Source of the DNA: Avena insularis
Taxonomy: Eukaryota > Streptophyta > Magnoliopsida > Poales > Poaceae
DNA length: 64,000 bases
NCBI GenBank assembly: GCA_023614405.1
Contig: CM042689.1
Location: 331,862,305 to 331,926,304, forward strand
Direction: 5' to 3'
Below, one piece after another: positions 58,591 to 64,000 of the stretch (position 1 is the first letter of the stretch; each line of letters starts with the position of its first letter). Position numbers and translations under genes: made by a program. The notes below the pieces were generated by a model. It had not been told where the DNA came from and searched no databases. It saw only the letters and a list, made by a program, of their open reading frames with translations.

Positions 58591-61500
58591 TGTAACATCC
58601 CAAAATACTAAACTTGGATCATCAAACTCTAATCATCCAAAATTAGGGTTAACAAAAACTTTTCTATATAAAAATATGAAAGCATGCATTTCAATTTGAA
58701 TTCTTTTGAACCACCTTGTTTGTGTGTTCATTTGCTTGTAAATGGATGCTTAGGTGAAATAAACATCATCTAAACAATTCCCAAACTTTTCCCAAAGACA
58801 AGTAAATCAAAACAAATAAAATAAGGGAATGGTCATTTTGACCAATTTAACTCCCATGCCTACTTTGGCTGTCCCAAACTTTCAGAACCTAACAGAAACT
58901 TTTCTGGATCTTTGCACCCCTTGATTGTACTCATAACAAAGTATCAAGGCCCACTTTGTGATCATCCAAAAACTTTCAAATGCATAGTTTAAATGACAAT
59001 TCAAAATTGAATCTTTATCATACGAGAAGATCCCACTTTTTCAAAAACAACTCAAACAAGCTCAACTTTCAAAACCCAAGCATCTGCAGACTCACCAGCA
59101 CTAACCTAGCACACCCACCAAAAATCTTTTCAAAATTCAAAACTTGAATTCTTGCGGCCACTTCATCAAACACATTGCAGACACAAATCATCAAAATCTT
59201 AAACACTATTGCGAGCAGTGATTGAAGCCTAACTTGTTCCCTCTCTGGTTACAACTAGGTTTTAGTAGATCATCTAGCTCAATTGCACACCCTTAGCATC
59301 ACTGTAAGCTTGGCATTGCCATCAATGGTGAGCAGCTTAATGCACCCTTGTCACCCCATGTCGACAAAGCTAGGAGGAGAACCAAGCCTAGCCAGCATGT
59401 CCGGGAGCAAGCCAACATCCATTGCCACTCCTGGTGAACGCTCGCCATCCACCGGACCACACGCACGAACCATGCCGCCTCGCCGCATGCATACGTGATC
59501 ACCACTGCCCCAGAACCTCAGACACGCTCGTTACGCCGCCCCACATGACCACGCCAGGCGCCATTAAATTCTCCGTCGGGCACGCACAGAGCACCGTCGC
59601 GTTCCGACCAAACCGCACCGCCCCAGGTCTCGCCACCGTGTCGTGGAGCATCGCCAGGGAGCACCGCACCGCCCCCTACCGTCGGCCACGCCGATAGCCG
59701 TCTGTACCATCGACCACGATGAGCTCACCTTGCGCCCTGTCGGTCCCCTCGCTCCACTATAAATAGAGGCCACCCCCAGCCGAATTGAGCACACCATCTC
59801 ACTCCCCTCTCATCATTGATCGTGCCACCCCATTCCTGGAGCAAGGCGAGCAGCGCATCGCAGGAATTTCACCGGAGCCTGCCGCCTCTAGAGAAGAAGG
59901 AAGCCAGCGATTGGAGCCGCCCCAGGAGAAGCTGCCGGTACCAGGAGGTTCGCCGTCGTCGACTTCGTCGTTTGCCCGCCTCGCCGACCCTTGCCTGAAC
60001 CCCGGTGAGCCCCCAATGACCCTCACCCGCCGCGCTAGGTTTCTGTCTCGCCGGCGTTGCCCAACGTCGATGATGACTCTCAGCCGTTGGATTAGAACCA
60101 GATCGAACGCACCACATCGCCCAATACCGCTTCGCACCCCCTCGTCTCACTGACGCGTGGGGACAGCCACTTAACCAGCCCGCGTAAGCGCTGTGCTTAG
60201 CAGGCCGGTCCAGTATCGCTTCCCGCGCAGCCCAGTTATTTGAATTTAATCTTTTCCTTTTTATTTCAAACACACTTCTGTACCCAGTTTCAGAAACCAA
60301 CCCAGGTCGATTCAGTGAACCAAATTGAATGAAACCAATTTTGTTAGAAAGGTCTAGGAATGCTGAATCCAAGCCCGTTGGATTCAAGTCATTTGGATCT
60401 GTAGATCATCCTTGGTAAAAATAACAAGGCAGAAGCTTTTTTGCATTCAAACATTTTTCAAATTTAAACCATAATAGCTTTTGAGTTGATTCCAACTCTG
60501 AAAAATCACATTTAACCATACCTTTCAGAATATATAAAAATATATAAGTTTACTTACAGAAATATTGTTCAAGTAATAAAAGAATGCTACATAGGCATTT
60601 CTAGTCACTTTATTTAATTAAAATAAAAGGATAAAACCTTATTAAATTGTGACACCACTTTAAATCACATTCCCATGGACTAAAATATGTGGTGATGACA
60701 TGTGTCAACATGATCCCATGTTTGGTTTGGAGAATATTAAATCTTAAGTAATTTTTCAATGAGTAGAAATTACTTTTCTAAAAATAAAAGGAATTAAACC
60801 AAGCTTTAATCTTATAATGTTAGTGATGATGCTAGATCATCTATAGGACCCTTGTGTGTGATGAATGCAAGTATTTAAGTATTGTTTGGTGATTGTGTAC
60901 CTCGTATTTATTCATAGACGCTAGTACCGACCAAGGATACGAGGAGGAAGGAGGATACTACGAAGAAGAAGCCGAGGAGAACTTCAACCACTGCTCTGCA
61001 CAAGGCAAGCTAACACTTGCAATTTAGCAAGCTTTACTAACCAAGTGGACCAATGCAAGCTGATACTATACCTATGCAAGCCAATACTTGCAAGCTATTA
61101 ATTTAGCAAGCTTTACTAATCAAGTTGACCTAGGCAAGCTAACACTTGCAAGATACTCTACTTTATCCAGCCTAATACTACTAGTTGGATGTGCAAGCTA
61201 ATACCTGCTTGCTACCATGCCCACTATATGCCTTAAAGCACATATGATCATAACCCCTTGATAAACCAATCCTAGTTTTACTTGCAAGTTTATTACTTTA
61301 TTTCTTTATCAAAGATCTTAATTAGAGTTTACTGGAATAAATGGTAGATACTAGGAGGATAATTGAAGGTTGTATAAAGAGCATAAAAGTTGGCCTAAGC
61401 TAGATAATCTTGATGTCATCCTAAGGCATGAGATTAAACTCAGTTAAACTCCAATAGTTTACCACCACTCATTAGTGCTTACCCCCACTTGTAGATGCTA

Positions 61501-62658
61501 GTGCTAAGCATAAAACTTGATCAACATTAGATGGGAATACTTGGTGGAAAAATGGTTATGAAAACCTTGGAATGATGGATCATTCTAATGAAATGTTTTG
61601 GACATGTGTTTCTAAAAACACCAGATGATTTGGTGATGAAAATGTTGAGGCATGAGCCTTAGCCCTTTATAAAACTGATGGTTGTCTGGATGCGATACCA
61701 TTCCAATTTTATCGTACAACCACAATACCCGAAGATTGGGTAGGGCTTGACTAGAAACTTATATACCTTAGTATTAGTTCCCTCATGGCCAAGGTCTGAG
61801 CTGAGGATACCTTGTGAAGATTGTCCACTGCGTGCACCCAAGTTGACAGTTGGTCATGGTTGGGAGGCCAAACTCAGGAGAGGTGCTTATACTAGGGCGT
61901 AATTGAAAGGTTAGGATTGATTAGCCGCATCTTGAGTATGGTGAATTCAGGATTTGTTCTGGCGGATGTATCGAATGTTGTGGTGAAAGTGTACAATCTC
62001 TGCAGAGTGTCAAACTATTGAATAGCCGCGTCATGATTATGGACAGATTAGAGTGGCCACTGTTCCCCGCCGATTTTTCCAAAATGACTTGTGAAATGAA
62101 TTGAGACTTTGACTTGACCACAACAGGGTTGTGGCATGAGAAACAAGTTCCCACTTAGGTGTTATAAAACATTAACTAGCATTCGTTGCTTCCAAACTTA
62201 GTAGAGATAAATCTGGCTTTTGCAAAACAACCCTAGAGCCTAGTGTCCTATTATCAAAAACCCCTTTCACTTGTTAGTACTAGTTTGCGAGTACTTAAAG
62301 AGTACTCATGGCTTTGTCCCTGGCTATTCCCATGGCCAGACTATGAAGAGGAGTACCTGGAGGATGGACCCCAGGAAGGTTACGACAACTAGGATCATCT
62401 CCCATTGTCAGCATTGCCTGTGACCCCGAAGATGGAGCTTCGCCTACGCTACCGTTATTATATTTACGTATTTCGCTACTTGAAGTTGTATTAAGAACTG
62501 GATCAATGAGATCCTTATTTATGTAAGACCTTATGTATGGTTTGTAATGGATGATGTACTGTGGTATCCAATTCTGTTATGTCTCGCAAAAATGGTAATC
62601 CTGGGATTGCGATGTATGGCATAACAGGCATCTGGGATTAAAAATCCGGGTGTTGACA
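58591..62658 (+). repeat. 3' LTR of the Tekay-like element
   Basis: 4068 bp; carries the same TATA box (59758-59765), the three exon-like blocks (59785-60004, 60918-61004, 62340-62392) and the same repeat array. Blocks 2 and 3 are identical in coding sequence to the 5' LTR. It is 88 bp shorter than the 5' LTR because of indels. Confidence 0.9.
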
Positions 62659-64000
62659 GAGTTCAAACTCATTTGAATAACATTTCAAAATGAATTCAGA
62701 AAATCAAAACAGAATTAGAAAAGGAGAAAAGAAATGGAAAAAGGTCGGCGCCACCTATTCGGCCGAGCAACAGAAACAACCTAGCAAGCCCACCCGGGCC
62801 ATTTATCTCTCTCTCTCTCTCTCATGCGAACAAAACCTACCCCGCGCTCGACCAGCGGCCCCAGACGCCACGTAGTCATCGTCCCCAAACCCCGCACCCC
62901 CCGACCCCGTTGTCGCCACCGTTACCACCATCACTGCCATGATTTAAGAGGGCTTAATTGCCGATCAATGCCCCGTAATTTCCTCGCCCCTTGCTGGCTA
63001 TTTAACCCCTCCCCTCTCCGCTCCTTTCCCCTCACTCAGCACTCTCTCTCCGCCACCAGGCTGCCCGCAATTCCCCTCACGCCGCCACTATCCCGAGTAG
63101 CTCCGTCGACGCATTCCGGTGAGCATCGTGCTCCCCTTCGCCCCTCGTTCATACGAGCTTGTTCGCCTGATGTATACGCATCTTCACACCCTCTCTGTTT
63201 GCTCTGTAATGCCCCAGGACATCGCCTCCATTGAGCTCCATGAACGACCGAAGCTTCGCTGGACTCCGGCGAGAAATCCTGGTAATCTCTGAGCGCCCCT
63301 TGCCTTCTGCTTGTCCCTGTCGTGTTCGTCGTGTCCTTGCGCATCTCCTAATACTCCTGGTTTGTGCTAGGGCGATCCAGAGCATCGCCAACGTCTTCAC
63401 CACCGTGTGCCCGACGCTTCCAGCAACTCCGACGAGCGCTAACCACCGCTACAGCATGCCCCCGCCCCAGCCGCATACACGTTGAGCATCCCCACGTCCT
63501 CGCGACCTCGGTAAGCGCCTAAACCCCCTCTCCTACCCCTAGCTTCGTTGATCCATCATCGGCAGAGTCGTCGCCGCCGTTGTGGCCATGAGCGCCGCCG
63601 ATTTAGGGTAGGAGCGATTTGATCCACTAGATCTAGATCCAGTGGTCTAGATTAGACGCCAACCCGAAGGGGTACGAGCAGATCTGAGCCATTAGATCTC
63701 ACTTAGATCTAACGGTGCGCGTGCGTGATCCGCGCAAAACGGTACCTTCCAATCAGAAGCGTGTTTGGGTTTTTATTTTAAAATTCAGATTTGATTTAAT
63801 GAGATGATTAAACTTGTAAATTCAATAACTTTTGTTCTGTTTATCCAAAAAATGCAAATAATATATCAATGGAATCAAAAAATTAAATCCTACACATCTG
63901 TAGGCTTGGTTTTGTATTTTGCCTCTGTTAAAATAGAATTTTATGTAGAGACATTTGTAGGCTTATTTTGTGTATAAAAATTGTTTAGAAAATGTTTTTA
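62659..64000 (+). repeat. Right part of LTR C, running off the window
   Basis: Continues the LTR that began at 48218. It contains a (TC)n tract (62806-62822), a TATA-like ctggctatttaacccc (about 62995-63010), a pyrimidine-rich leader, and an exon-like end with donor attccg|gtgagc (about 63117). This is the same layout as the Tekay-like LTR, though the sequence differs. No LTR end is reached. Confidence 0.55.

Larger units (their letters stand above)
48607..62658 (+). mobile_element. Tekay-like chromovirus (Ty3/gypsy), complete in structure
   Basis: A 14,052-bp element with LTRs of 4156 and 4068 bp, an initiator-Met primer site, an ORF upstream of gag, gag, protease, reverse transcriptase, RNase H, integrase with a chromodomain-like tail, and a polypurine tract. 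Integrase after RT marks Ty3/gypsy; the tail and long LTRs point to Tekay (Del/Retrosat2-like). The flanking pentamers are gaatt (48602-48606) and gagtt (62659-62663), a target duplication with one substitution. Coding lesions make it non-autonomous. Confidence 0.9.

Noticed and set aside
1..64000. tRNA or rRNA genes
   Set aside because: No cloverleaf or rRNA-like sequence was recognised by eye; tRNA-like matches are only retroelement primer sites. A covariance-model scan would be needed to exclude them.

Overview
This window is nuclear DNA from a grass, most likely a Triticeae species (wheat, Aegilops or barley group). The genes have plant introns with GT-AG borders. The repeats include a solo LTR with BARE1/Angela-type ends, Sabrina/WHAM-like gypsy LTRs with a tRNA-type primer site, a Tekay-like chromovirus with LTRs of about 4.1 kb, and many Stowaway elements. 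The species is inferred from repeat style, not proven.

The left half is a small gene island in which every host gene lies on the minus strand. At the left edge (108-323) is exon 1 of a plastid ribosomal protein, probably L13. A six-exon DUF616/TOD1-like Golgi protein gene (2087-4595) follows. The stretch 4.6-16.3 kb is transposon-rich: Stowaway and Mutator-like MITEs, a hAT relic with an 8-bp target duplication, a 5'-truncated Tat-like gypsy element with a multi-exon antisense gene and its 3' LTR, and a degraded gypsy gag. A degenerate copia element with both LTRs occupies 16314-22134. Then come an oil-body-associated protein gene (22440-23278), an NRT1/PTR-family transporter gene (23713-26846) and a MACPF-domain gene of the CAD1/NSL1 type (28482-33303). 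Splicing these by eye gives uninterrupted proteins of 458 (DUF616), 248, 620 and 552 residues, with every exon phase matching.

From about 34 kb to the right edge no host gene is recognisable. The order is: a BARE-type solo LTR with a perfect 5-bp duplication (35319-37123); a minus-strand gypsy fragment with its 3' LTR (37285-42411); a plus-strand gypsy relative placed head-to-head with it (42412-45953); another LTR (45954-47338) followed by a primer site and a broken gag; and an LTR starting at 48218, split by a complete 14-kb Tekay-like element (48607-62658), whose other part runs from 62659 off the window.

No host gene cluster forms an obvious new pathway. The most interesting material is inside the retroelements: a phase-compatible three-exon acidic reading frame embedded in both Tekay LTRs, a coiled-coil/acidic ORF upstream of Tekay gag, a spliced antisense gene in the Tat-like element, and a hydrophobic accessory ORF that is the only coding capacity of a short gypsy element and has a second, inverted copy next to it.
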